Notes: generated by a model from the sequence alone, not told the origin. DNA of 64,000 nucleotides from Janthinobacterium lividum (GCF_023509035.1 NZ_CP075583.1:2604001-2668000), one strand, 5' to 3'. Shown: positions 36,371-45,163, numbered from the stretch's first letter. Translations and numbers: made by a program.

Positions 36371-36408
36371 ATTTTTTTAAAATCAGTAGCACAGTTTAGG
36401 AGCACACC

Positions 36409-37932
36409 ATGTGTGGCATCGTCGGCGTCGTTTCCCATCAACCTGTCAATCAATTGCTCTATGATGCCTTGTTGCTCCTGCAACATCGCGGTCAGGACGC
36501 GGCAGGGATTGCGACCAATCACAGCAGTATGTTTTCCATGCACAAAGCCAACGGCCTCGTGCGTGACGTCTTCCGTACGCGCAATATGCGTTCGCTGCAA
36601 GGCACGACGGGCATCGGCCATTGCCGCTACCCGACGGCCGGTTCGTCGAGCGAAGAGGAAGCACAGCCGTTCTATGTGAATGCGCCCTTCGGCATCACCC
36701 TGGCACACAATGGCAACTTGACCAACTGGGAACAGTTGAAGCTGGAAATGTTCAAGAACGACCGCCGCCACATCAATACCGATTCCGATTCGGAAGTGCT
36801 GCTCAACGTGCTGGCGCATGAAATCCAGGAAGCGACGACGGGCCTGAACCTGGACCCGGAAGCCATCTTCAAGGCAGTCACCGTGCTGAACCGCCGCGTC
36901 AAGGGCGGTTACGCCGCCGTCGCGCAAATCGCCGGCGTGGGCTTGCTGGCCTTCCGCGATCCGCACGGCATCCGTCCGCTGTGCCTGGGCATCAATGAAA
37001 CGGAGCTGGGTCCTGAATACCTGATCGCCTCCGAATCCGTGGCCCTGGAAGGCATGGGCTTCCGCTTCGTGCGCGACATCGGTCCCGGCGAAGCCGTCTT
37101 CATCGATGCTGACAAGCAATTGCACAGCGCCCAATGCGCCGACAATGCCAGCCTGAACCCGTGCGTGTTCGAATTCGTCTACCTGGCCCGTCCCGACTCC
37201 GTCATCGACGGCGCTTCCGTGTACGCCACGCGCCTGAAAATGGGCGAATACCTGGCCGAGAAGATCCGCGCCGAGTTGCCTGGCGTGCATATCGACGTGG
37301 TCATGCCGATTCCCGATTCCTCGCGTCCGGCCGCCATCCAGCTGGCCATGGCGCTGAACATCGAATATCGCGAAGGCTTCATCAAGAACCGCTACATCGG
37401 CCGCACTTTTATTATGCCCGGCCAGGCTGCACGCAAGAAATCCGTGCGCCAGAAGCTCAATGCCATCCCGTCCGAATTCAAGGACAAGGTCGTGCTGCTG
37501 GTCGACGATTCCATCGTGCGCGGCACCACCAGCCGTGAAATCGTGCAGATGGCGCGCGAAGCGGGCGCGACGAAAGTCATCTTCGCCTCGGCCGCGCCTC
37601 CGGTCATCTACCCGAACGTGTATGGCATCGACATGCCGACGCGCGACGAGCTGATCGCCTACGGCCGCACGACGGAAGAAGTGTGCCGCGAAATCACGGC
37701 CGACTACCTGGTGTACCAGGATATCGGCGCGCTCAAGCAGGCGATCGCCGACGTCAACCCGGCCCTGACCAACTTCGAGGCGTCGTGCTTCGATGGCGTG
37801 TACGTGACGGGCGACGTGTCGCAGGAATACCTGGACCGCCTGGAATATGCGCGCCACCATCCGAAGGCGGCAGCGCCCGAAGATACGCCACGTTCCCAGC
37901 TGAACCTGAACCTGGCGACAACGGAAGCATAA
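36409..37932 (+). CDS. purF: Amidophosphoribosyltransferase
   Basis: A 507-aa enzyme, first committed step of purine synthesis. The glutaminase nucleophile is Cys2 (MCGIVGVVSH), with no propeptide. GIGHCRYPTAGSS and LAHNGNLTNWEQL belong to the Ntn domain; the PRPP site is VLLVDDSIVRGTTSREIV. AGGAG precedes the ATG. A strong terminator follows at 37940-37965. Confidence 0.97.
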   Translation: MCGIVGVVSHQPVNQLLYDALLLLQHRGQDAAGIATNHSSMFSMHKANGLVRDVFRTRNMRSLQGTTGIGHCRYPTAGSSSEEEAQPFYVNAPFGITLAHNGNLTNWEQLKLEMFKNDRRHINTDSDSEVLLNVLAHEIQEATTGLNLDPEAIFKAVTVLNRRVKGGYAAVAQIAGVGLLAFRDPHGIRPLCLGINETELGPEYLIASESVALEGMGFRFVRDIGPGEAVFIDADKQLHSAQCADNASLNPCVFEFVYLARPDSVIDGASVYATRLKMGEYLAEKIRAELPGVHIDVVMPIPDSSRPAAIQLAMALNIEYREGFIKNRYIGRTFIMPGQAARKKSVRQKLNAIPSEFKDKVVLLVDDSIVRGTTSREIVQMAREAGATKVIFASAAPPVIYPNVYGIDMPTRDELIAYGRTTEEVCREITADYLVYQDIGALKQAIADVNPALTNFEASCFDGVYVTGDVSQEYLDRLEYARHHPKAAAPEDTPRSQLNLNLATTEA

Positions 37933-37939
37933 GTAACCT

Positions 37940-37965
37940 GCCCGGCCTGCGCCGGGCTTTTTTTT
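37940..37965 (+). terminator. Intrinsic terminator after purF
   Basis: GCCCGGC (37940-37946), loop CTGC, GCCGGGC (37951-37957), then eight T residues. It ends 11 bases before the next gene. Confidence 0.93.
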
Positions 37966-37975
37966 CTCTGCGATC

Positions 37976-39217
37976 ATGAACGATAAAAAAAACTACGGCT
38001 TTACCACTACCATCCTGCATAACGACCGCCGCAAGGGCATCGAGCATGGCTCGCTGCACAAGCCCGTGCACACCTCCGTTGCCTTTGGCTACGCCGACGC
38101 GCGCCAGCTCGCTTCCGTATTCCAGGGCAAGGAGCCGGGTTTCCGCTATGGCCGCCAGGGCAATCCGACGGTGTCTGCGCTGGAAGACAAGGTCAACAAG
38201 ATGGAAGACGGCGTGGCGACCCTGTGCTTCGCCACCGGCATGGGCGCCATCGGCGCCGTGGTGCAATCCTTGCTGCGCGCGGGCGATCACGTCGTCTCGT
38301 CGGCCTTTTTGTTTGGCAACACCAACAGCCTGTGGCAAACGGTGACGGGGCAGGGCATCGCCGTGTCCTTCGTCGACGCCACCGATGTGGCCAACGTGGC
38401 CGCCGCCATCACGCCGGCCACGCGCATCGTGTTTGTTGAAACCATCGCCAATCCGCGCACGCAGATCGCCGACCTGGCAAAGATCGGCGAGCTGTGCCGT
38501 GAGAAGGGCATCCTGTACATCGTCGACAATACGATGACGACGCCATATTTGTTCCGCCCGAAAGCCGTGGGCGCGGGCCTGGTGGTCAATGCCTTGACCA
38601 AATCCATCGGCGGCCACGGCAATGCGCTGGGCGGCAGCTTGACGGATACGGGCGTGTTCGACTGGACGCGGTACCCGAATATCTTTGAAAACTACAAGAA
38701 GGCGGCGCCGGCGCAGTGGGGCATCGCGCAAATCCGCGCCAAGGCCTTGCGCGACTTCGGCGCCTCCCTGGGCCCGGAAGCGGCGCACCATATTGCCGTC
38801 GGTGCGGAAACCATGGCCTTGCGCATGGACCGAACCTGCTCGAACGCCCTGGCGCTGGCCACCATGTTGCAAGCGGACCCTAGAGTGGCGGCCGTGCACT
38901 ATCCTGGCTTGGTGTCGCACCCGCAGCACGCGCTGGCGACGGATTTGTTCCGCAGCTATGGCTCCCTGTTCAGCTTTGAGTTGAAGGATGGCATCGACTG
39001 CTTCGATTTCCTGAATCGTCTCAATCTTGCCATTCCAGCGAGCAACCTCGGTGACACGCGCACCCTGGTCATTCCCGTCGCCCACACGATCTTTTACGAG
39101 ATGGGTGCCGAGCGCCGCGCCAGCATGGGCATCGCCGAGTCGCTGATCCGCGTCTCAGTCGGCATCGAGGATGAAGCCGATCTGCTCGAGGATTTCCGCC
39201 AGGCACTGGATGCATAG
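37976..39217 (+). CDS. metZ: Cys/Met-metabolism PLP enzyme (probable O-succinylhomoserine sulfhydrylase)
   Basis: A 413-aa fold-type I PLP enzyme of the cystathionine gamma-synthase family. The PLP lysine is in NALTKSIGGHGNALGG; YGRQGNPTVSALEDKV and FATGMGAIGAVVQSLL are typical. The position after purF matches metZ in other proteobacteria, where it makes homocysteine from O-succinylhomoserine and sulfide. Sequence alone does not exclude cystathionine gamma-synthase or methionine gamma-lyase activity, so the symbol is provisional. It ends at a hairpin terminator (39234-39268). Confidence 0.8.
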   Translation: MNDKKNYGFTTTILHNDRRKGIEHGSLHKPVHTSVAFGYADARQLASVFQGKEPGFRYGRQGNPTVSALEDKVNKMEDGVATLCFATGMGAIGAVVQSLLRAGDHVVSSAFLFGNTNSLWQTVTGQGIAVSFVDATDVANVAAAITPATRIVFVETIANPRTQIADLAKIGELCREKGILYIVDNTMTTPYLFRPKAVGAGLVVNALTKSIGGHGNALGGSLTDTGVFDWTRYPNIFENYKKAAPAQWGIAQIRAKALRDFGASLGPEAAHHIAVGAETMALRMDRTCSNALALATMLQADPRVAAVHYPGLVSHPQHALATDLFRSYGSLFSFELKDGIDCFDFLNRLNLAIPASNLGDTRTLVIPVAHTIFYEMGAERRASMGIAESLIRVSVGIEDEADLLEDFRQALDA

Positions 39218-39233
39218 GCCGCCAGACAAATAA

Positions 39234-39268
39234 AAAGGGCCGCAACAGTCATGCTGTTGCGGCCCTTT
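39234..39268 (+). terminator. Terminator after metZ
   Basis: AAAGGGCCGCAACAG (39234-39248) pairs perfectly with CTGTTGCGGCCCTTT (39254-39268) around a five-base loop. The short T run suits both strands weakly. Confidence 0.85.
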
Positions 39269-39349
39269 GTTTCTTGCTATTCAAAGGCGATATCGCCGTG
39301 CCTTCAGAAACCGTAGCGAGCAAGCCCAATATCGGGTTGAGTAGCGGAG

Positions 39350-39365
39350 CTGTACATGTGTACAG
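39350..39365. promoter_or_regulatory. SOS-box-like palindrome downstream of lexA
   Basis: CTGTACATGTGTACAG matches the LexA operator pattern CTGT-N8-ACAG exactly, yet it lies in the metZ-lexA convergent intergenic region, 57 bases past the lexA stop, with no clear gene to control. It may be a true site, part of a dispersed repeat, or chance. Confidence 0.4.
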
Positions 39366-39421
39366 CGAGCAACGGATGCCCGAGAGTGGGCTGCGCAGTA
39401 GGTTTATGAAGGTGCGATCAA

Positions 39422-40068
39422 TCAGTGCCAGCTGCGCATCAGTCCCACTGCCAAACCTTCCAGGGCGAATTCATCTTCCGGCGACACGGTGATGACCTTG
39501 AAGTCGGGGTTTTCCGGCAGCAGTTCGATGACGGAACCCGTCTTCTTGTAGCGCTTGACGGTGACTTCGTCGCCGATGCGGGCCACGACGATCTGGCCAT
39601 TCTTGGCGCTGTCGACCTTCTTGACGGCCAATAAATCGCCATCCATGATGCCGGCGTCGCGCATGGACCAGCCGCGCACCTTCAGCAGGAAGTCGGGCTT
39701 GGCCGAGAACAGTGCCGGGTCGACGTTATAGCTTGCCTCCAGGTTTTCCTGTGCCAGGATGGGCGAACCGGCGGCCACCCGGCCGATCAGGGGCAGCGAC
39801 ATCAGCAGCGCTGCCGGCACCTTCGATGCAAGGGCTTCGGCGGCCGCACTCGCCGCCGCACCGATCAGGCGGATGCCGCGCGAGGTGCCAGGCGAAATCT
39901 CGATCGCGCCCTTGCGGGCCAGGGCCTGCAAATGTTCTTCGGCCGCATTGGCTGATTTGAAACCCAGTTCATTGGCGATTTCGGCACGGGTGGGGGGAAG
40001 CCCGTGTTTTCAATCGCGTCCTTGATCAGGTTCAGGATTTGTTCTTGTCGTGCTGTCAGCTTGATCAT
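39422..40068 (-). CDS. lexA: LexA SOS repressor (single-base frameshift near 39992-39997)
   Basis: Represses DNA-damage genes and self-cleaves when RecA is active. The N-terminal winged helix ([19 protein letters not shown]) runs in one frame to NTGFPP, then the frame breaks; the other frame continues [21 protein letters not shown]. Adding one C to the six-C run (six G on the plus strand, 39992-39997) restores [22 protein letters not shown] and a 215-aa protein. The C-terminal part has cleavage site VAAGSPI, catalytic Ser in [13 protein letters not shown] and catalytic Lys in [10 protein letters not shown]. Tandem SOS boxes lie upstream, as expected for autoregulation. Confidence 0.93.
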
Positions 40069-40092
40069 GAGCGGTGGGTGCATACTAAAATG

Positions 40093-40108
40093 CTGTCTAT
40101 ATGAACAG
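40093..40108 (-). promoter_or_regulatory. LexA operator 1 (proximal to lexA)
   Basis: CTGTCTATATGAACAG fits CTGT-N8-ACAG and lies 25 bases before the lexA start. Confidence 0.9.
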
Positions 40109-40109
40109 T

Positions 40110-40125
40110 CTGTATTTTTGTACAG
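40110..40125 (-). promoter_or_regulatory. LexA operator 2 (distal)
   Basis: CTGTATTTTTGTACAG fits CTGT-N8-ACAG exactly and lies one base from operator 1, giving a tandem array with centres 17 bases apart. Confidence 0.9.
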
Positions 40126-40242
40126 TATCGCCCACTATGCAAGGGGATTTCCTTGTTTTCGGCGAATTTCGCAAGAAATACTTGTCCACGGGTGGAAAGC
40201 ATGGTGGCGCACGGGCTTTTCGGGCGCTTGTGGAAGGAATGA

Positions 40243-40271
40243 TTGAAACGTTTGCAAAAGGCGGTTATAAT
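40243..40271 (+). promoter_or_regulatory. Sigma-70 promoter of the rpsF ribosomal operon
   Basis: TTGAAA (40243-40248), a 17-base spacer and TATAAT (40266-40271) make a near-consensus promoter about 70 bases before rpsF. Confidence 0.88.
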
Positions 40272-40285
40272 CTTCGGCTGACCTT

Positions 40286-40313
40286 CCCACACCCGTCTTG
40301 ACGCCGGGGTGGG
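40286..40313 (+). promoter_or_regulatory. Possible S6:S18-binding leader hairpin of rpsF
   Basis: CCCAC (40286-40290) pairs with GTGGG (40309-40313), with ACCCG/CCGGG continuing the stem around a small loop and an unpaired CCG at 40304-40306. rpsF leaders often fold into an element that binds the S6:S18 complex for feedback control. The match is by position and CCG-containing hairpin only. Confidence 0.5.
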
Positions 40314-40343
40314 CGATTATCAATCCGACCTGAAGGAGTTTGC

Positions 40344-40733
40344 ATGCGTCATTATGAAATAGTCTTTATCGTCCATCCGGACCAAAGCGAGCAAGTGCCC
40401 GCGATGATCGAACGCTACAAAGCCAGCGTAACCACCCGCGGCGGTTCGGTTCACCGCGTGGAAGATTGGGGTCGCCGTCAAATGGCTTACTCGATCCAAA
40501 AGCTGCCTAAAGCACACTACATCTGCCTGAACATCGAATGCGACAACGAGACCCTGGTCGAGTTGGAAACAGCATTCAAATTCAATGATGCCGTGTTGCG
40601 TCACCTGACCGTTAAAATGAAGAAAGCTGAAACAGCTCCTTCGCCGATGATGAAATCGGTACAACGCGAAGACGCGGCCAAAAGCCACCGCACCGAAGCA
40701 CCAGCAGCCGCTCCAGCCGCAGCAGCAGCTTAA
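40344..40733 (+). CDS. rpsF: 30S ribosomal protein S6
   Basis: A 129-aa ribosomal protein of the 30S platform that pairs with S18. The start [26 protein letters not shown] and [24 protein letters not shown] are canonical. The tail ends in an Ala/Pro-rich stretch common in betaproteobacteria. AAGGAG lies eight bases before the ATG. First gene of rpsF-priB-rpsR-rplI. Confidence 0.98.
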   Translation: MRHYEIVFIVHPDQSEQVPAMIERYKASVTTRGGSVHRVEDWGRRQMAYSIQKLPKAHYICLNIECDNETLVELETAFKFNDAVLRHLTVKMKKAETAPSPMMKSVQREDAAKSHRTEAPAAAPAAAAA

Positions 40734-40753
40734 TTCTTGACCAGGATCGTGCG

Positions 40754-41053
40754 CTGAACCAGCTACAAGTAACCGCCATCATTGCCGAGCGCGAAATATT
40801 GCGCTATACCCCGGCAGGACTGCCGATTGTGAATGCAGTATTGCAACACAGTTCGCAGCAGATGGAAGCAGGGATTGCCCGTTTGACCGAGTTTGATGTT
40901 GCCGCGCTAGCCGCTGGCGAAATCTCAGGCCGGTTCAGTCAGGCAAGCTTGGGCGGGGTATATCAGTTCACGGGTTTCCTGGCCAGGAAGAGCCGCAACA
41001 GCAAGAGTTTGGTGTTTCACATCATTGATTTTAGTGCAGTCAATTCTGACTAG
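40754..41053 (+). CDS. priB: Primosomal replication protein PriB, probable CTG start
   Basis: An OB-fold ssDNA-binding protein of about 99 aa that helps restart stalled replication forks. Recognisable parts are ALRYTPAG-like ILRYTPAGLPIVNAVL, GEISGRFSQASLGG and YQFTGFLARKSRNSKSL with final DFSAV. The first in-frame ATG/GTG/TTG is TTG at 40799, which would delete the first beta strand (NQLQVTAIIAERE). CTG at 40754 gives the full family length and has AGGA about eight bases upstream, so I take it as the start. The location between rpsF and rpsR is the conserved place for priB. Confidence 0.82.
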   Translation: MNQLQVTAIIAEREILRYTPAGLPIVNAVLQHSSQQMEAGIARLTEFDVAALAAGEISGRFSQASLGGVYQFTGFLARKSRNSKSLVFHIIDFSAVNSD

Positions 41054-41078
41054 CGCATTTTAGATACAGGAGCCTGAC

Positions 41079-41369
41079 ATGGCATTCGGTAAAAAGTTCG
41101 ACAAAAATAAGCTCAAGCTTAAAGAAAAACGCAAACAGCAAAACCCGTTGTTCAAACGCAAGAAGTTCTGCCGCTTCACCGCAGCTCACGTTGAGCAAGT
41201 CGACTACAAAGACGTCGACACGCTGAAAGACTTCGTCCAAGAAAACGGCAAGATCATGCCAGCACGCCTGACCGGTACCAAAGCGCATTACCAGCGCCAA
41301 GTTGACACCGCAATCAAGCGCGCTCGCTTCCTCGCGCTGCTGCCATACACCGATCTGCACCACGCTTAA
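41079..41369 (+). CDS. rpsR: 30S ribosomal protein S18
   Basis: A 96-aa ribosomal protein. The core [18 protein letters not shown] and [28 protein letters not shown] are typical of S18, and the N-terminus is basic ([18 protein letters not shown]). AGGAG precedes the ATG. It partners with S6 in the ribosome and probably in leader-mediated feedback. Confidence 0.98.
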   Translation: MAFGKKFDKNKLKLKEKRKQQNPLFKRKKFCRFTAAHVEQVDYKDVDTLKDFVQENGKIMPARLTGTKAHYQRQVDTAIKRARFLALLPYTDLHHA

Positions 41370-41396
41370 TCGGTCAGATATTCCTGGAGAAGAACT

Positions 41397-41852
41397 ATGC
41401 AAATCATTCTGTTAGAAAAAGTTGTTAACGTCGGTAACCTCGGCGAAGTCGTCAAAGTCAAAGACGGTTACGCACGTAATTTCCTGATCCCGCAACGCCT
41501 GGCACGTCGTGCTACGGCAACCGCTGTGGCTGAATTCGAAGTCAAGCGCGCCGAACTGGAAAAAGCTGCTGCCGCCAAACTGGCCGCATCGCAAGCCCAA
41601 GGCGAAAAACTGAGCGGTCTGACCGTTCAAGTTGCTCAAAAAGCTGGTGTTGATGGCCGTCTGTTTGGTTCCGTCACCAACTTCGACATCGCTGAAGCGC
41701 TGACCAAGCAAGGTTTTGCTGTTGAAAAAGCACAAATCCGCATGCCTACCGGCCCGCTGAAGATCGTTGGCGAGCACAACGTTTCGGTTGCTCTGCACAC
41801 CGACGTGGTCGTGGAAGTTGTTATCGCTGTCGTTCCAGACGCGAACGCGTAA
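41397..41852 (+). CDS. rplI: 50S ribosomal protein L9
   Basis: A 151-aa two-domain ribosomal protein. The N-terminal signature [21 protein letters not shown] and [10 protein letters not shown] is canonical; a long helix links it to the C-terminal domain ([16 protein letters not shown]). AGAAGAACT precedes the ATG. Last gene of the operon, followed by a terminator. Confidence 0.98.
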   Translation: MQIILLEKVVNVGNLGEVVKVKDGYARNFLIPQRLARRATATAVAEFEVKRAELEKAAAAKLAASQAQGEKLSGLTVQVAQKAGVDGRLFGSVTNFDIAEALTKQGFAVEKAQIRMPTGPLKIVGEHNVSVALHTDVVVEVVIAVVPDANA

Positions 41853-41891
41853 TCGTCTGCGGGCCTGGCCCGCAAGCGCTGCCGCACTATG

Positions 41892-41917
41892 AAAAGCCGG
41901 GTTCGCCCGGCTTTTTT
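41892..41917 (+). terminator. Intrinsic terminator after rplI
   Basis: AAAAGCCGGG, a TTCG tetraloop, CCCGGCTTTT and further T residues: a textbook hairpin ending the ribosomal operon. Confidence 0.95.
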
Positions 41918-41952
41918 GTGGCCTTTTTTCGCTCAATTTCAGCCCTTTATTT

Positions 41953-41979
41953 TTGCCAGCACGCCGAAGCGGGTATAAT
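41953..41979 (+). promoter_or_regulatory. dnaB promoter; predicted leaderless start
   Basis: TATAAT (41974-41979) ends seven bases before the dnaB ATG at 41987. A poor -35 (TTGCCA, 41953-41958, or one base earlier) sits upstream. No Shine-Dalgarno is present, so the mRNA probably starts at the ATG. Confidence 0.6.
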
Positions 41980-41986
41980 TCGCGCC

Positions 41987-43373
41987 ATGAACGCCCCCTC
42001 TGATCCGCAACTGGATTCCCTCCGTATACCGCCGCATTCGATCGAAGCAGAACAATCCGTTATCGGTGGTCTGCTGCGCGACAATGCCGCGTATGACCGC
42101 ATCGCCGACTTCATGCATGCGGAGGATTTCTATCGCTATGACCATCGCATCATCTTCGAGCAAATCGTCAAGATGGTTAACGCTTCCAAGCCAGCCGATG
42201 TCATTACTGTTTTTGAAACCCTGACCCAGCTCGGCAAGGCCGATGATGTGGGCGGACTCGCTTACCTGAACGCCATGGCGCAAAACACGCCATCGGCCGC
42301 GAACATCCGGCGTTACGCCGAGATCGTGCGCGACCGCGGCGTGCTGCGTAAACTCATTACCGTCGCCGACGATATCTCCGGCACGGCCTTCAGCCCGCAA
42401 GGCAAGGAAGTCAAGCAGATGCTTGACGAGGCCGAATCGAAGATTTTCGCCATCGCCGAAGAAGGCGCGCGCGGCGCCCAGGGCTGGACTGCCATCCAGC
42501 CCCTGCTGACGCAAGTAGTCGAGCGCATCGATGAACTGTACAGCCGTGACAACCAGAGTGAAATCACGGGCGTGCCCACCGGTTTCATCGACCTCGACCG
42601 CATGACCTCCGGTCTGCAGCCGGGCGACCTGGTGATCGTGGCGGGCCGTCCATCGATGGGCAAGACGGCGTTTTCCGTCAACATCGGCGAAAACGTGGCC
42701 ATCGACAGCGGCTTGCCCGTGGCCGTGTTCTCGATGGAGATGGGCGGCGCCCAGCTGGCCATGCGTATGCTCGGCTCCGTCGGACAGCTCGACCAGCACC
42801 GTCTGCGCACGGGCCGCCTGAACGACGAAGACTGGCCGCGCCTGACGAATGCGATTCAAAAGATGAACGACGCGCAGTTGTACATCGATGAAACGCCGGC
42901 CTTGAATTCCATCGAATTGCGCGCCCGCTCGCGCCGCTTGTCGCGTCAATGCGGCAAGCTTGGCCTGATCATCGTCGATTACTTGCAGCTGATGTCGGCC
43001 AATACGCCGGGCGACAACCGCGCCACGGAAATTTCCGAGATTTCACGGGGCTTGAAAGGCCTGGCGAAAGAACTCGGTTGCCCCGTGATCGCGCTGTCGC
43101 AGCTGAACCGCTCGCTGGAGCAACGCCCGAACAAACGTCCTGTCATGTCCGACTTGCGTGAATCGGGCGCTATTGAGCAGGATGCCGACGTGATCCTGTT
43201 CATTTACCGCGACGAGGTGTATAACCCCGACTCGCCAGACAAGGGAACGGCCGAAATCATCATCGGTAAAACAGCGTAACGGTCCAATCGGCAGCATCCG
43301 CCTCACCTTCATGGGGCAGTACACCAAATTTGGCAATTACAGTGGTGGCCTGGCGCTTTACCAAGGCGACTAA
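41987..43373 (+). CDS. dnaB: Replicative DNA helicase DnaB (single-base frameshift near 43268-43271)
   Basis: The hexameric 5'-3' helicase of the replication fork. The N-terminal domain begins PHSIEAEQSVIGGLL; the RecA-like core has Walker A GRPSMGKTAFS and Walker B LIIVDYLQLM, then SRGLKGLAKELGCPVIALSQLNRSLEQRP and IEQDADVILFIYRDE. The open frame ends early at 43279 after IIIGKTA. Removing one A from AAAA (43268-43271) continues as IIIGKQRNGPIGSIRLTF, with stop at 43371-43373 and a normal length of 461 aa. The gene is essential, so a sequence error is likely. Confidence 0.95.
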
Positions 43374-43397
43374 CACAGCAGCACTGATATTCCATTG

Positions 43398-43424
43398 GCC
43401 GCCCCCTCATACGGGGCGGCTTTC
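43398..43424 (+). terminator. Terminator after dnaB
   Basis: GCCGCCCC (43398-43405) and GGGGCGGC (43413-43420) form an eight-pair stem followed by TTTCT. It separates dnaB from the phosphate-transport pair. Confidence 0.85.
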
Positions 43425-43464
43425 TGTAGTAAATAACACGACTCAATGCTTAACGGAGAATGAC

Positions 43465-44091
43465 ATGTTTGGACGCTTGATGCCCACTGAGGGCAAGTTT
43501 TTTGAATTGTTTAACCAGCACGCGGAACTGTGCGTGAAGGGCGCGAAAGAGATGCTCGGCCTGATGACCAATTTCGACGACCTGGAAAACCGCGTGCATG
43601 CGATCGAAAGCATCGAGAAACAGGCGGACAAAGTCACCTACGCCACCGTGGAAATGCTGCACAAGACCTTCATCACGCCGATCGACCGCGACGACATCCA
43701 TCAGCTGATCACGCGCCAGGACGACATCCTCGACCTGCTGGAAGATGCGGCGCAAACTGTCTCGCTGTACGACCTGAAAGCCGTCACGCCGGAAGCCAAG
43801 CGCCTGGCCGAACTGGTGCTGGCCTGTACCGAGAAAGTGCGCGACGCCGTCGCCATGCTGCACAACATGGACAACTCGCGCAAGATTGTCGCCATCTGCG
43901 AAGAGATCGACCGCCTGGAATCGGACGCCGATCACGTGATGCGCGCCGCCATGTCCAAACTGTTCCGCGACGAACCGGACGTGCGCAATCTGATCAAGAT
44001 GAAAGCGATCTACGAAATTCTGGAAACCGTGACCGACCGTTGCGAAGATGTGTCCAATATTATCGAAGGCATCATCGTCGAAAACGCGTAA
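43465..44091 (+). CDS. DUF47 / PhoU-like accessory protein of Pit transporter
   Basis: A 208-aa all-helical protein. It starts MFGRLMPTEGKFFELFNQHAE and contains IESIEKQADKVTYATVEML and the ExxxD-type metal-cluster helices (DRDDIHQLITRQDDILDLLEDA; EEIDRLESDADHVM) typical of PhoU-fold DUF47 proteins. These usually lie next to pit genes and are thought to control low-affinity phosphate transport. GGAG precedes the ATG, and the pit gene follows 42 bases later. Confidence 0.92.
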   Translation: MFGRLMPTEGKFFELFNQHAELCVKGAKEMLGLMTNFDDLENRVHAIESIEKQADKVTYATVEMLHKTFITPIDRDDIHQLITRQDDILDLLEDAAQTVSLYDLKAVTPEAKRLAELVLACTEKVRDAVAMLHNMDNSRKIVAICEEIDRLESDADHVMRAAMSKLFRDEPDVRNLIKMKAIYEILETVTDRCEDVSNIIEGIIVENA

Positions 44092-44133
44092 GCGTTGGGC
44101 CTGTCCTGAACCAGAATCAGAAAAGAAACTACA

Positions 44134-45145
44134 ATGACCATACAAATCAGCATCTACGTGCTAGGCCTGTTGATCGTCCTCGCACTGCTGTTTGACTTCA
44201 TGAACGGCTTCCACGATGCCGCCAACGCGATCGCCACGGTGGTCTCGACGGGCGTATTGAAACCGCAGACCGCGGTTGCCATGGCCGCCACGTTCAACTT
44301 CGTCGCCATCTTCGTGTTCCACCAGCTGACCGTGGCCGCCACGGTGGGCAAGGGCACGATTGACCCGGCGGTGATCGACCAGTACGTGATCTTCGGCGCG
44401 CTGATGGGCGCCATCTTCTGGAATTTGTTTTACCTGGTACTACGGGATTCCTTCGTCGTCCTCGCACGCCCTGATCGGCGGCCTGGTGGGCGCAGCCGTC
44501 GCCAAGTCGGGCACGGGCGCGCTGGTCGCGGCCGGCTTGTGGAAAACGGTGGCCTTCATCGTGATCGCACCCGTACTGGGCTTTGTATTTGGCTCGATCA
44601 TGATGCTGCTCGTGTCGTGGATTTTTGTGCGTTCGACGCCGCGCAAGGTCGACAAGTGGTTCCGCCGTTTGCAACTGGTATCGGCGGCCGCCTACAGCCT
44701 GGGTCACGGCGGCAACGATGCGCAAAAAACCATCGGCATCATCTGGATGCTGCTGATCGCCGCCGGCTACTCCAGTGCGGCTGACGCCATGCCGCCGATG
44801 TGGGTCATCATCTCGTGCTACACGGCCATCAGCTTCGGCACCCTGTTCGGTGGCTGGCGCATCGTCAAGACCATGGGCCAGAAGATCACCAAGCTCAAAC
44901 CGGTGGGCGGCTTCTGCGCCGAAACCGGTGGCGCGATCACCCTGTTCGTCTCGACGGCGCTGGGCATTCCCGTGTCGACCACGCACACCATCACGGGCGC
45001 CATCGTCGGCGTCGGCTCGTCGCAAAAAATGTCGGCCGTGCGCTGGGGTGTGGCGGGCAATATCGTCTGGGCCTGGATCTTCACGATTCCTGCTTCGGCC
45101 TTCGTCGCAGCAGTCGCCTGGTGGATAGGCCACCACATCATGTAA
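44134..45145 (+). CDS. pit: Low-affinity inorganic phosphate transporter Pit (single-base frameshift near 44428-44431)
   Basis: A PiT-family inner-membrane phosphate:H+ symporter. The N-terminal signature FDFMNGFHDAANAIATVVSTG and the C-terminal repeat YSLGHGGNDAQKTIGI are both present, with GIPVSTTHTITGAIVGVG near the end. The frame breaks at AIFWNLF: deleting one T from TTTT (44428-44431) restores NLFTWYYGIPSSSSHALIGG, giving 336 aa and about ten helices. The upstream DUF47 gene forms an operon with it. A bidirectional terminator follows. Confidence 0.93.
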
Positions 45146-45163
45146 TGGATAGCCAACGCCAGT

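Noticed and set aside
39274..39492. Possible 72-codon gene across the metZ-lexA gap
   Set aside because: It starts beside a terminator, overlaps the lexA 3' end and has no ribosome-binding site or recognisable sequence.
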